A stretch of DNA of 64,000 nucleotides, taken from positions 1 through 64,000 of the forward strand of contig JYOE01000029.1 in assembly GCA_000955875.1 (NCBI GenBank), in the 5' to 3' direction. The notes below the pieces were generated by a model. That model saw only the letters and a list, made by a program, of their open reading frames with translations, was not told where the DNA came from and made no database searches. Made by a program: the position numbers and the translations under genes. Shown here piece after piece: positions 1-8,260 of this stretch. The stretch comes from Terrabacter sp. 28. GTDB taxonomy: Bacteria > Actinomycetota > Actinomycetes > Actinomycetales > Dermatophilaceae. Position 1 is the first letter of the stretch. Every line of letters starts with the position of its first letter.

Positions 1-76
1 GACACTGCCGCTTCGCGGCGGGGTGACGCGGGTAGCGACAGCAGTCCCAGGCAGCAGTAGTCGCATCCTCCGCGGG

Positions 77-82
77 TAGGTT
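77..82 (+). promoter_or_regulatory. -10 box of a leaderless promoter
   Basis: TAGGTT ends six bases before the GTG start of the first gene. A -10 hexamer this close places the transcription start on or next to the start codon, so the mRNA is probably leaderless. No Shine-Dalgarno sequence is visible. Nothing else is recognisable between the left edge and this box. Confidence 0.5.
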
Positions 83-88
83 CACGAC

Positions 89-841
89 GTGAGTGACGTC
101 GGAGGTGTGCCCCACGCAGCGGCTGTTTTCGGGCGGGCTGCCCACGTCCGGGGGCTCGTGCTTGCTGCTGGAGCTGGGCGCCGGATGGGCGGACCGAAGG
201 CCCTGCTGCGCCGCAGCCCGGACGAGCCGACCCTCGTCGAGTGCGCCGTCCGCCTACTCCATGCCGGTGGGTGCGCCGGGGTCACCGTCGTCGTGGGTGC
301 TGCCGCCACTGAGGTGACCGACATCGTGAAGACCCTCGGCCGCGACGTCGATGTCGTCACCTGCCCGGACTGGGACGAGGGCATGGGTGCCTCGCTCCGA
401 GCCGGGCTCACCGCGCTGGCGCGCTCGACCCACGAGGGCGAGGGCTGCGTCGACGCGGTGCTGGTCACCCTCGTCGACCTTCCCGACCTGACACCCGAGG
501 TCGTGGCGCGCGTCCTGGACGTCCCCGCCCACGTCGACAACGCCCACACCGACCATGTCGACGAGACCGAACAGCCACACGGGGCACACCACTCGCTCGA
601 CCTCCGCGCCACGAGCGACCCCGAGCTGCGCGCGCAGCTCAAGCGAGCGGCATACGGCGGCGTGCCAGGCCACCCCGCGCTCATCGGTCGTGACCACTGG
701 GAGGAGGTCGCCGCGTCAGCCACCGGAGACCAGGGAGCCCGCACCTACTTCCGCACGCACGAGCACGAGCTCGTCGAGTGCGGCGACCTCGCCACGGGCC
801 GCGACGCCGACACGCCCGATGCGCTCAACACGTCGCGCTGA
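89..841 (+). CDS. MocA-like molybdenum cofactor nucleotidyltransferase
   Basis: This 250-residue protein belongs to the MobA/MocA-like NTP transferase family. Residues 23-37 hold the nucleotide-binding signature LVLAAGAGRRMGGPK, a TLVDLP segment near residue 128 resembles the metal-binding region, and GHPALIGRDHW lies near the C-terminus as in MocA proteins. Known family members attach CMP (MocA) or GMP (MobA) to molybdopterin. The following genes (CoxD-, CoxE- and XdhC-like) mature molybdenum hydroxylases, which favours a MocA-type cytidylyltransferase supplying that enzyme. The GTG start follows a -10 box by six bases. The nucleotide used cannot be decided from sequence alone. Confidence 0.8.
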   Translation: MSDVGGVPHAAAVFGRAAHVRGLVLAAGAGRRMGGPKALLRRSPDEPTLVECAVRLLHAGGCAGVTVVVGAAATEVTDIVKTLGRDVDVVTCPDWDEGMGASLRAGLTALARSTHEGEGCVDAVLVTLVDLPDLTPEVVARVLDVPAHVDNAHTDHVDETEQPHGAHHSLDLRATSDPELRAQLKRAAYGGVPGHPALIGRDHWEEVAASATGDQGARTYFRTHEHELVECGDLATGRDADTPDALNTSR

Positions 842-887
842 ACGCCCCACGCTTCCGCGAGCAACGATCATCAGCGATGCTCAGGTC

Positions 888-1775
888 ATGGACCACCTCT
901 TCGCGAGCCCCGACGCCGTCACGACCGCCCTCGGCGGCACCGGCTACCTCGCCGACGAGGCGCTCGCGACCGTCACCTTCCTCGCGACGCGGCTGAACCG
1001 CCCGATCCTGCTCGAGGGTGAGCCCGGCACCGGCAAGACCGCCCTCGCCGAAGCCCTCGCCGAGTCCCTCGACCTCAAGCTCATCCGCCTCCAGTGCTAC
1101 GAGGGCATCGACGCGACGCAGGCCCTCTACGACTGGGACTTCCCGCGCCAGATCCTGCACCTGCGCACCGTCGAGGCGCTCAGCCGCGACGAGCACCACG
1201 ATGCCAAGCAACTCGAGGCCGAGCTCTTCGACGAGCGCTTCCTCCTCGCGCGCCCCGTCCTGCAGGCGCTGCGCGAGGCCCCGTGCGTGCTGCTCATCGA
1301 CGAGATCGACCGCGCCGACGACGAGTTCGAGGCCTTCCTCCTCGAGGTCCTCAGCACCTGGCAGGTGACGATCCCCGAGCTCGGCACCATCGCGGCCAGC
1401 ACCCCGCCGATCGTCGTGCTCACCTCGAACCGCACCCGCGAGCTGCACGACGCCCTCAAGCGCCGCTGCCTCTACCAATGGATCGACCACCCCGGCCTGG
1501 CCCGTGAGCTCGAGATCGTCCGTACGCGTCTGCCTGAGGTCTCCGAGGCCCTCGCCGAGCAGGTCGTCACCCTCGTCCAGCGTCTGCGCACGAGCGGCGA
1601 ACTCATCAAGCCGCCCGGCGTCGCCGAGACCCTCGACTGGGCCCGCGCCCTCGAGACCGTTGGCGCCACCCGCCTCGACCCCGAGGTCGCCGCCGCCACC
1701 CTCGGCGCCGCCCTGAAGTACCGCGAGGACTCCGAGCGCATCCGCGCCTCCCTCGACAAGCTGCTCACAGCCTGA
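888..1775 (+). CDS. coxD: CoxD-like MoxR-family AAA+ ATPase
   Basis: The protein has 295 residues. It shows Walker A GEPGTGKT at 44-51, Walker B VLLIDEID near 134-141 and a sensor segment LTSNRTREL near 180, all typical of MoxR AAA+ ATPases. CoxD of carboxydotrophic bacteria helps build the sulfurated molybdenum-copper centre of CO dehydrogenase, and relatives pair with VWA proteins as chaperones. The gene is followed 21 bases later by a CoxE-like VWA protein and then by XdhC/CoxF, which supports this role. The ATG at 888 is chosen because homology begins there; the upstream in-frame sequence overlaps the preceding gene and looks non-coding. Confidence 0.85.
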   Translation: MDHLFASPDAVTTALGGTGYLADEALATVTFLATRLNRPILLEGEPGTGKTALAEALAESLDLKLIRLQCYEGIDATQALYDWDFPRQILHLRTVEALSRDEHHDAKQLEAELFDERFLLARPVLQALREAPCVLLIDEIDRADDEFEAFLLEVLSTWQVTIPELGTIAASTPPIVVLTSNRTRELHDALKRRCLYQWIDHPGLARELEIVRTRLPEVSEALAEQVVTLVQRLRTSGELIKPPGVAETLDWARALETVGATRLDPEVAAATLGAALKYREDSERIRASLDKLLTA

Positions 1776-1796
1776 CGAGCCCGACCCGACCGCACC

Positions 1797-2915
1797 ATGC
1801 CAAGTACCGACCCCCACGACGACCTCGAGCCCGACGAGCTGCTCCTCGGCTTCGCCCGCGCCCTGCGCGCAGCCGGACTCGCCGTCACCGCCGACCGCGA
1901 GCGCACCTTCCTGCTCGCCGCCGCCACCGTCGGCATGGGCGAGCGCGCGCACGTCTACTGGGCCGGCCGCTCGACCATGACGAGCACGCCCGCGGACTTC
2001 CCGGCATACGACGAGATCTTCGAGCGCTGGTTCGGCGGCGAGTCGATCCCCAAGGGCCGCAACGTCGACATCGTGCGCCCCCCGGTGCGCCAGGCCCCCC
2101 TCGACAGCGGCGAGGGTGAAGGCAGCGCCGACGACACCGACACCCTCGAGGCGCGCGCCAGCGCCCAGGAGGTGCTGCGCCACCGAGACGTCGCCACGCT
2201 CGACGCCGCCGACCGCGCCGCCGCCGCCCGCCTCTTCGCCTCCCTCGCGCCGAGAGCCCCGCAGAGACGCGCGCGCCGCCACGTCCGCGCAACGAGTGGC
2301 ACCGTCGACGGCCGCGCCACCCTGCGCGAGCAGCTGCGCCGCATGGGCGAGCCCGGCCGCGTCCACCACCGCCGCCGCGGCGTGCGCCCGCGCCGCATCG
2401 TCCTGCTCATCGACGTCTCCGGGTCGATGAGCCCGTACGCCGACAGCCTCCTGCGCCTCGCCCACGCCTTCGTGCGCGCGGTGCCCCACGTCGAGGTCTT
2501 CACCATGGGCACGCGCCTCACCCACGTGACCCGCGCCTTGACCGAGCGCGACCCCGACCGGGCGCTCGCCGCCGCGGGCCGCGTCGTGCCCGACTGGTCG
2601 GGCGGCACCCGCCTCGGCGACTCCATCGGCGCCTTCCTCGACCGCTGGGGCCGGCGCGGTATGGCCCGGGGCTCCGTCGTCGTTGTCTTCTCCGACGGCT
2701 GGGAACGCGACGGACCGGAGGTGCTCGGTGAGCAGATGCGACGCCTCGCCGCGCTCTCGCACCGCGTCGTGTGGGCCAACCCGCACCGCGGCAAGGCCGG
2801 CTACGAGCCGGTGCAGCAGGGCATCGTCGCGGCCCTGCCGCACATCGACGACTTCGTCGCGGGCCACTCGCTCGCGGCGTTCGAGCAGCTGATCGAGGTG
2901 GTCTCCCGTGCGTGA
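1797..2915 (+). CDS. coxE: CoxE-like VWA domain protein
   Basis: This 372-residue protein has a C-terminal von Willebrand A domain. The metal-ion-dependent adhesion site is complete: DVSGSMS near residue 205, a Thr in GGTRLGD near 269 and an Asp in FSDGWERDG near 298. The Arg-rich segment before it (about residues 160-200) is typical of CoxE-like proteins. Proteins of this family act with a MoxR ATPase in metallocentre assembly, and the partner is the gene immediately upstream. Its last eight bases overlap the next gene, so the two are probably translated together. Confidence 0.85.
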   Translation: MPSTDPHDDLEPDELLLGFARALRAAGLAVTADRERTFLLAAATVGMGERAHVYWAGRSTMTSTPADFPAYDEIFERWFGGESIPKGRNVDIVRPPVRQAPLDSGEGEGSADDTDTLEARASAQEVLRHRDVATLDAADRAAAARLFASLAPRAPQRRARRHVRATSGTVDGRATLREQLRRMGEPGRVHHRRRGVRPRRIVLLIDVSGSMSPYADSLLRLAHAFVRAVPHVEVFTMGTRLTHVTRALTERDPDRALAAAGRVVPDWSGGTRLGDSIGAFLDRWGRRGMARGSVVVVFSDGWERDGPEVLGEQMRRLAALSHRVVWANPHRGKAGYEPVQQGIVAALPHIDDFVAGHSLAAFEQLIEVVSRA

Positions 2916-4101
2916 GGTGATGGACGAGCTGATGCAGTGGTGGTCGGCCGGCGAGACCGTCGGCGTCGGCACCGTCGTCGGCACCTGGCGCTCCGCCCCG
3001 CGCCAGCCCGGCGCGTCGATGCTCGTCGGCCCCGGCGGCGAGGCCGTCGGCTCCGTGTCGGGCGGGTGCGTCGAGGGCGCCGTCTACGAGCTCGGCCAGG
3101 AGGTCGTCGAGACCGGCCGGCCCGTGCTCCAGCGCTACGGCGTGAGCGACGACGACGCGTATGCCGTCGGGCTGACCTGCGGGGGCATCCTCGACGTCTT
3201 CGTCGAGAAGGTCAACCGCGAGACCTTCCCCGAGCTCGGCGCGGTCGCCGACGACATCGCCGCCGGTCGACCCGTCGCCGTCGTCACCGTCATCGAGCAC
3301 CCCGAACCGGCGTGGGTCGGGCGGCGTGTGGTGGTGCACCCCGAGGCCGAGGGCCCGGCCGAAGGCGACGACACGGCATCCGTGCTCGGCTCGCTCGGCA
3401 GCGGCCGCGCCGACGACGCCGTACGCGACGACGCGAGAGGGCTTCTCGCGCAAGGCCGCTCGGCCATCCTCACCTACGGCCCCGACGGTGAGCGTCGCGG
3501 CGAGGGCATGCGCGTCTTCGTCGCCGCCCACGCGCCCAAGCCGCGGATGCTCGTCTTCGGCGCCATCGACTTCGCGGCCGCCGTCGCGCGCGTCGGAAGC
3601 TTCCTCGGCTACTACGTCACCGTCTGCGACGCCCGGCCCGTCTTCGCGACGAAGACCCGCTTCCCCGGCGCCGACGAGGTGGTCGTCAGGTGGCCGCACG
3701 ACTACCTCCAGAACGAGGTCGACGAGGGCCGCATCGACTCGCGCACGGTGATCGCGGTGCTCACCCACGACCCGAAGTTCGACGTGCCGCTGCTCGAGGT
3801 CGCGCTGCGGCTGCCCGAGGTCGCCTACATCGGCGCGATGGGCTCGAGGCGCACCCACGAGGACCGTCTCGCCCGGCTGCGCGAGGCCGGCCTCACCGAC
3901 GACGAGCTGGCCCGGATGAGCTCGCCCATCGGCCTCGATCTCGGCGCCCGCACCCCCGAGGAGACGGCCGTCTCAATCGCCGCCGAGATCATCGCGCTGC
4001 GGTGGGGCGGGGCCGGCGAGCGGCTCGCAACCACCGAGGGCCCGATCCACCACCACCATCCCGCCCACGACCCCGAGCCCCACCCTTCCGCGACCGACTG
4101 A
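2908..4101 (+). CDS. XdhC/CoxF family maturation protein
   Basis: The protein has 397 residues and two recognisable parts. The N-terminal XdhC/CoxI domain contains SGGCVEG near residue 51 and LTCGG near 90. The C-terminal XdhC Rossmann domain begins with LVFGAIDFAAAV near 212 and has VTVCDARPVFA shortly after. XdhC binds molybdenum cofactor, helps its sulfuration and inserts it into xanthine dehydrogenase-type enzymes. The C-terminus ends in a His-rich tail (HHHHPAHDPEPH). The GTG start lies inside the end of the VWA gene. The gene closes the maturation block; the target enzyme genes lie 7 kb downstream at 11.3-15.9 kb. Confidence 0.85.
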   Translation: MREVMDELMQWWSAGETVGVGTVVGTWRSAPRQPGASMLVGPGGEAVGSVSGGCVEGAVYELGQEVVETGRPVLQRYGVSDDDAYAVGLTCGGILDVFVEKVNRETFPELGAVADDIAAGRPVAVVTVIEHPEPAWVGRRVVVHPEAEGPAEGDDTASVLGSLGSGRADDAVRDDARGLLAQGRSAILTYGPDGERRGEGMRVFVAAHAPKPRMLVFGAIDFAAAVARVGSFLGYYVTVCDARPVFATKTRFPGADEVVVRWPHDYLQNEVDEGRIDSRTVIAVLTHDPKFDVPLLEVALRLPEVAYIGAMGSRRTHEDRLARLREAGLTDDELARMSSPIGLDLGARTPEETAVSIAAEIIALRWGGAGERLATTEGPIHHHHPAHDPEPHPSATD

Positions 4102-4116
4102 CCCAGCGCAGGTTCG

Positions 4117-4170
4117 CCCATCGAGAAAGCGATCCGTCCGGGCGAGCGGACGAATCGCTTTCTCGATGGG
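4117..4170. terminator. Long hairpin between convergent genes (family 1)
   Basis: Arms 4117-4139 and 4148-4170 pair over 23 bases with one mismatch around an 8-base loop. There is no U-tract. It lies between the XdhC gene (+) and the membrane protein gene (-), so it could stop transcription from both sides. The arm begins with the family-1 sequence shared with the hairpins at 6794, 15885 and 31898. Confidence 0.75.
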
Positions 4171-4180
4171 AGAAGGAGGC

Positions 4181-5158
4181 TCAGTTGAGGCGGACCCAGG
4201 TGTCGTTCACGCCCCCGAACCGGTCGCAGCTGCCGGCGGCGAGCTTCGCCTCCAGCGTGCGGCCGCGTGAGATCACCGACTCGTATTCGACGGTGCACGA
4301 GCCCGTGCCGTCGGGCGGCCAGAACAGGACCTGGCCGTTGAGTCGTGCCCGCGCCGTTCCTGTCCGTGGCGCAGCGTTGGTGCCGAGGTCCTGCAGCGCG
4401 TACTGGAACAGGTGCACATCCTGCGGGTACTTGTTCTGGACCAGTGTGAGCAGGGTGCCGGTGCCGCGTAGCAGCCACGTCCCCCCGAGGTAGGCATCCT
4501 GGTTCTCGATCGTGACCTCGACGGGCGCGATCGGGGTGAAGGTCGACGTCGAAGCGCGTCCTGCCGGGGACGCAGGGGACAGGCGTGTGAGGTCCCATGA
4601 CGATGCCGGGCTGGCGATGCCGTCCTCCCCGGGGCAGGCCTTCGTCTCCGCCGGTTCTGTGGCCTGCATGTGACCTTCGGCCGAGATGGTGGCGGTCCAC
4701 CGTGCGTCACACCCGGGAAAAGCTGGGTCCGACATGATGAATCCGCCCTGGGCTGGCCGCGCCACCGGCGCATCTCGCGGGACGGCACGAGTGAGCAGGT
4801 CGGGCTTCTCCGACTGGACGAGGTGACCATCTGCCGTGAATCTCCACAGCCAGGGGGAGCCGTCGACCCGCCAGATGCCCTCCAGCTGCTCCAGGGTGAC
4901 AGGTCCGGGGCTGGCCGGCTGTGGTGTCGGGTCCGGCTTGCTGCGCACGGCCACCGCCCCGAGCGCGACCCCGATGAGGGCGCACGCGGCCACCGCCGCT
5001 TGGAGGACCCGGGTGCGCCGGTGCTTGCGTGCCGCTTCGTCGCGGCCCTTCTTCTGCTCGAGCTCCTGCTCGAGCCGGTTGACGTCCTGGGTGGTCATCT
5101 CGAGTCCTTCTCCGTAGCCGCGCAGCAGCTCGCTGACGCGGCGCTCGAACGTGCTCAT
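4181..5158 (-). CDS. Membrane protein encoded with an ECF sigma factor
   Basis: This 325-residue protein has a charged N-terminal cytoplasmic part (about 1-50, Glu/Lys/Gln-rich around LEQELEQKK), one membrane segment around 51-71 (VLQAAVAACALIGVALGAVA) and an extracytoplasmic remainder. Four cysteines in the outer part might form disulfides. I do not recognise a named domain there. It overlaps the upstream sigma factor gene by four bases (ATGA). By position and topology it could sense envelope conditions or restrain the sigma factor, but it lacks an obvious anti-sigma zinc motif, so this is inference. Confidence 0.7.
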   Translation of the reverse strand: MSTFERRVSELLRGYGEGLEMTTQDVNRLEQELEQKKGRDEAARKHRRTRVLQAAVAACALIGVALGAVAVRSKPDPTPQPASPGPVTLEQLEGIWRVDGSPWLWRFTADGHLVQSEKPDLLTRAVPRDAPVARPAQGGFIMSDPAFPGCDARWTATISAEGHMQATEPAETKACPGEDGIASPASSWDLTRLSPASPAGRASTSTFTPIAPVEVTIENQDAYLGGTWLLRGTGTLLTLVQNKYPQDVHLFQYALQDLGTNAAPRTGTARARLNGQVLFWPPDGTGSCTVEYESVISRGRTLEAKLAAGSCDRFGGVNDTWVRLN

Positions 5159-5703
5159 CGTGATTCCTCCAGACGTGCCTGCAAGGTGACGAGGCCCCGG
5201 TGCGCATGGCGTTTGACGGAGCCGACACCGATCTCGAGGAGCTCGGCGGTCTCCCTCTCCGTGAGCTGGAGGTAGTAGCGGCAGGTGATGACCTCCCGCT
5301 GACGGCGCGGCAGCCCGCGCACCTGGTCCGCGAGCCGGCTCGCCTCGTCGCGAGCCACGACGTCGGTCGCGGCGTCGGCGCCCGCCTGGGCACCGACGGC
5401 GCTGAGCTGCAGCAGCGGCTGCCCCCGCCGAGCGCTGTAGAGGCGCCGTTGGTCGGAGCGGCAGCGGTTGATGACGCCGGCGCGGAGGTAGGCCAGTGCC
5501 GACGCCTCGTCGCGTGGGGGCCAGTGCCGGAACAGCGAGAGGTAGACCTCCTGAACTGCGTCCTCGGCGCGCTCCCGGTCACCGAGCAGGCAGTACGCGA
5601 GGCGGACCAGCTCGACGCAGTGCGAGCGGAACAGGCCGGTGAGCACCTGCTCCTTCGTGACGTGCGCTGCAGTCGACTCCATGCGGATCGCTCCCGTGGC
5701 CAC
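5155..5703 (-). CDS. ECF sigma factor, SigE family
   Basis: This 182-residue protein contains sigma-70 region 2 at about 30-62 (LVRLAYCLLGDRERAEDAVQ) and region 4 at about 130-170 (LPRRQREVITCRYY followed by the helix-turn-helix TERETAELLEIGVGSVKRH). Both are characteristic of the SigE-like extracytoplasmic function group common in actinobacteria. The start is GTG at 5703 because GGAGG lies six bases upstream on the coding strand. The next gene overlaps by four bases and encodes a one-pass membrane protein, the usual arrangement of sigma factor and regulator. Confidence 0.9.
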   Translation of the reverse strand: MATGAIRMESTAAHVTKEQVLTGLFRSHCVELVRLAYCLLGDRERAEDAVQEVYLSLFRHWPPRDEASALAYLRAGVINRCRSDQRRLYSARRGQPLLQLSAVGAQAGADAATDVVARDEASRLADQVRGLPRRQREVITCRYYLQLTERETAELLEIGVGSVKRHAHRGLVTLQARLEESR

Positions 5704-5856
5704 TTCCCACCTCCGACGGACACCGTGTGTCAGAGGAGAAGTCGCTCGTCCTCCTCAAAGGTTGACACTCCCTGCGGATTTGTCGAGCGGCTCGCGACCC
5801 ACACGGGCCGCTGCGGGCCGTACGGTGAGGCACCCCCAGGTGACGAGGAGACGGTG

Positions 5857-6789
5857 ATGAGGCGTTCGAGGTGGCTGGTCGCGCTGTCCGTGCTGGTGCT
5901 GGGGGCGTCCACCGCCTCGGCCGCGCAGGCAGATCAGGGTGGCGTCGACCCCGTCCCCGGGCTGCCCGTCTACCTCGCTCTCGGCGACTCGGTCGCGAAC
6001 GGCCAGGAGTCGGCGCCGCGTGTCGTCGACTACGCCACGACGGTCGCCGGCTGGCGCGCGAACGGCTACGTCGCCCAGCTCGCCGACACGCTGCGCGACC
6101 GGTTCGACTGCTCGCCTGCGCGGAGCGCCGACGCACGCTCCGGCTGCAAGGCCCTCCAGGTCGTCAACCTGGCGCGCTCGGCGGTGCCCGCGATGGACGG
6201 CCACCCCGCGCTGCCGGGTGTGACCACCCAGACGGTCATCGACGAGCAGCTGCCGCAGGCGACCGCCCTGCTGCGCGCTCGCAACCACGACGCCAACCCG
6301 CGCAACGACGTCGAGGTCGTCACGCTCACCGTCGGCGGCAACGACATCTTCGGCCCGATCACGACGGCCTGCCTCGGGCCCACCCCCGCGACGTGCCCCG
6401 CCGCCATCGGGGCGGCCTTCGCCGCCTTCTCCAGCAGGTATGCCGCGGTGCTGGGTCAGCTGCGCGAGGCCGCCGGTCCGGGCACGCCCATCGTGACCAT
6501 GACGTACTACAACCCGCTGCGCTCCTGCGTGCTCGGTCAGGGCAACCCGGCGGCCGGCGCCTTCGCCGACTGGTTCCTCGAGGGCGGCACCCTGCCCGGG
6601 CTCGGCACGCTGCCGGCCGGCTTCAACGACCTCATCACCGCGATCTCGGCGCAGCACGGCGCGCGCACGGCAGACACGTTCAGCATCCTGGCCGGCACGG
6701 ACCTCGTCGGCGGCACCGACTGCCTGCACCCGAACCGGTTGGGCCACACGAAGATCGCGGCAGCCTTCGCCGCCCAGCTCGTCGGCTGA
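5857..6789 (+). CDS. Secreted SGNH/GDSL hydrolase
   Basis: The 310-residue precursor starts with a signal peptide (RRSRW, a hydrophobic stretch, then ASAAQA at about 20-25). The SGNH blocks are present: GDS in LALGDSVANG near 42 (nucleophile Ser), GGND near 160, and DCLHPNRLGH near 288 supplying the catalytic Asp and His. Such enzymes hydrolyse esters or lipids outside the cell; the substrate cannot be told. The ATG at 5857 follows GAGGAG by a normal distance. It is divergent from the sigma factor operon, and about 150 bases of shared upstream DNA separate them. Confidence 0.85.
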   Translation: MRRSRWLVALSVLVLGASTASAAQADQGGVDPVPGLPVYLALGDSVANGQESAPRVVDYATTVAGWRANGYVAQLADTLRDRFDCSPARSADARSGCKALQVVNLARSAVPAMDGHPALPGVTTQTVIDEQLPQATALLRARNHDANPRNDVEVVTLTVGGNDIFGPITTACLGPTPATCPAAIGAAFAAFSSRYAAVLGQLREAAGPGTPIVTMTYYNPLRSCVLGQGNPAAGAFADWFLEGGTLPGLGTLPAGFNDLITAISAQHGARTADTFSILAGTDLVGGTDCLHPNRLGHTKIAAAFAAQLVG

Positions 6790-6793
6790 GGCA

Positions 6794-6868
6794 AATCGAA
6801 AGAACACTCCGTCCCCGACTCGAGACCCGCGCGGGCCCGCTCGAAGCGGACGGAGTGTTCTTTCGATT
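6794..6868. terminator. Long hairpin between convergent genes (family 1)
   Basis: Arms 6794-6814 and 6848-6868 are perfect 21-base reverse complements around a 33-base GC-rich loop. It sits just after the SGNH hydrolase stop. The arm matches the family-1 consensus ATCGARRRARCRMTCCGYCC. Confidence 0.75.
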
Positions 6869-6876
6869 GGAAGGGC

Positions 6877-6905
6877 GATCGTGCTCCGCTCCGGGGAGCA
6901 CGATC
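6877..6905. terminator. Second hairpin behind the SGNH gene
   Basis: GATCGTGCTCC (6877-6887) and its exact complement (6895-6905) form an 11-base stem with a 7-base loop. It lies between the first hairpin and the end of the convergent thioesterase gene, and may serve the minus-strand transcript. Confidence 0.55.
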
Positions 6906-6948
6906 CGAGTACGCGCGCCCTATCCGCGTCGAGTGACGGGCCGGCGGC

Positions 6949-7437
6949 TCAGGTGCGGGGGCGCCAGCGCTTCCAGAGGGCGGTGGCCTGGGCGCGCACC
7001 TTGCCGTCGAAGCGCAGCTCGACCTCGACCGTCATCTGCGGCTCGTCAGCCGCCGTGACCGCTGCGAACAGCTCGACCGTGTCGTGCAGCGGCGCGGGCC
7101 GCAGGTAGCGCACGTCGAGCCCGGCCGTCACGTAGGAGAGGTCGGCGCCGGGCAGCGGCGGCCACCCGCCGCGCTCGGCCTCGAGCATGACCGCCGCGGC
7201 GCTGTGGCAGTCGAGCACCGTGCCGATGATGCCGCCGTTGAGGTAGCCGAGGCCGTTGTCGTGCTCCGGCCACGGCGCGAACGAGGCCGTGACCCCGTCA
7301 GCAGCCGTGCCGCCAAGGGGATAGCTCCTGAGCTGCAGCCCCTTGGCGTTGGCCTGGCCGCAGCCGAAGCAGGGCAGGTCGGGGTAGAGGCGCTCCTGGA
7401 TGCTCAGCCCGTCCGTCGTCCCCGTCGTCTGCACCAT
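6949..7437 (-). CDS. PaaI-like hotdog thioesterase
   Basis: This 162-residue protein has the layout of hotdog-fold acyl-CoA thioesterases. A short N-terminal CFGCGQANAKGL segment (near residue 24) is followed by the central helix region GYLNGGIIGTVLDCHSAAAV near 65-84, which holds the usual HGG/NGG-type active-site loop with Asp. The substrate is unknown. The start is placed at the ATG at 7437 because TAGGTT lies seven bases upstream, indicating a leaderless transcript; a GTG three codons earlier would overlap the promoter spacer. It is divergent from the GntR regulator. Confidence 0.75.
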   Translation of the reverse strand: MVQTTGTTDGLSIQERLYPDLPCFGCGQANAKGLQLRSYPLGGTAADGVTASFAPWPEHDNGLGYLNGGIIGTVLDCHSAAAVMLEAERGGWPPLPGADLSYVTAGLDVRYLRPAPLHDTVELFAAVTAADEPQMTVEVELRFDGKVRAQATALWKRWRPRT

Positions 7438-7444
7438 GGCGCAC

Positions 7445-7450
7445 AACCTA
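7445..7450 (-). promoter_or_regulatory. -10 box of a leaderless promoter
   Basis: On the minus strand TAGGTT lies seven bases before the thioesterase ATG. It decides the start codon and implies a leaderless mRNA. Confidence 0.5.
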
Positions 7451-7472
7451 CACAGCGGCCTGGGTCACAGAA

Positions 7473-7481
7473 TTGGTCCAA
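7473..7481. promoter_or_regulatory. Possible GntR operator
   Basis: TTGGTCCAA is a perfect palindrome around a central T. With the bases that follow it resembles the TNGTNNNACNA pattern bound by FadR-type GntR regulators. It lies in the 85-base gap between the divergent thioesterase and GntR genes, where an autoregulatory site would be expected. Confidence 0.4.
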
Positions 7482-7522
7482 CCTCTTGATGAGTTGACCC
7501 CTTGCGGGGCACAGTGGCCCCC

Positions 7523-8260
7523 ATGAGTCAGAGTGGATTCGGCCCGGTCGCGCGACGCTCGGTGTCCGACGAGGTGTTCTCCGAGCTGCGCGACGCCGTG
7601 CTCACCGGCCGATTCGCCCCCGGCGACGCCCTGCCACCCGAGCGCGAGCTCGCGGCCTCGTTCGCCGTCAACCGGCACGCCGTCCGCGAGGCCCTCCAGC
7701 GTCTCCAGGTCGCCGGCTTCGTCAAGGTCACCCACGGCGGCGGCACCCGCGTGCTCGACGTGCGCAGCAGCGCCGGCCTCGACCTGCTCGCCCACCTCGC
7801 CCGCTCCGGCGAGGGCCTCGACCCCACGATCCTGCGCGACGGCCTCGAGATGCGCCGCTGCATCGGCGTCGACGCCGCGCGCCTGGCCGCGACCCGAGGC
7901 ACCGCGGAAGGGCATCAGCGCATCGTCGCCGCCGCGACGGCATACGGCTGCCCCGACATCGACGACGCCGACCGCACCTTCTGGCTCGAGGTCGTCGAGG
8001 CGAGCGGCAACTTCGCCTTCCGGCTCGCCCTCAACTCGCTCACCCACGCCATCGACGGCGCCCCCGGCTCGCTCGACGCGCTGCTCGCAGCCGACCGTGC
8101 CGACCTCGTCCCGCACGCGCCCCTCGCCGCCGCCATCGCGGAACGCGACGCCGACGGGGCCGCCCGCCTCGCCGACGCCAACCTCACCCAGGCCATCGAC
8201 GTGTGGGCCACCCTCACCGACGGCGGCCGCACCCTCGACCACCTCACCAAGGGCGCGTGA
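7523..8260 (+). CDS. FadR-subfamily GntR transcriptional regulator
   Basis: This 245-residue protein has an N-terminal winged helix-turn-helix (about residues 10-75, with LPPERELAASFAVNRHAVRE and a GGGTRV wing) and a helical C-terminal part resembling the FCD ligand-binding domain. The C-terminal domain is less conserved, so its effector is unknown. The ATG at 7523 fits the start of homology. Its stop overlaps the ATG of the next gene (TGATG), so the regulator and the hydroxylase are translationally coupled. A palindrome at 7473 is a candidate binding site. Confidence 0.85.
   Translation: MSQSGFGPVARRSVSDEVFSELRDAVLTGRFAPGDALPPERELAASFAVNRHAVREALQRLQVAGFVKVTHGGGTRVLDVRSSAGLDLLAHLARSGEGLDPTILRDGLEMRRCIGVDAARLAATRGTAEGHQRIVAAATAYGCPDIDDADRTFWLEVVEASGNFAFRLALNSLTHAIDGAPGSLDALLAADRADLVPHAPLAAAIAERDADGAARLADANLTQAIDVWATLTDGGRTLDHLTKGA

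Noticed and set aside
825..2984. A 719-codon open frame on the minus strand across the coxD-coxE region
   Set aside because: It lies opposite well-supported genes, has low-complexity Gly/Ala/Arg/Val-rich content and arises from the high GC third-position bias of the plus-strand genes. Similar antisense frames (for example 7915-10032 and 58717-60945) are rejected for the same reason.
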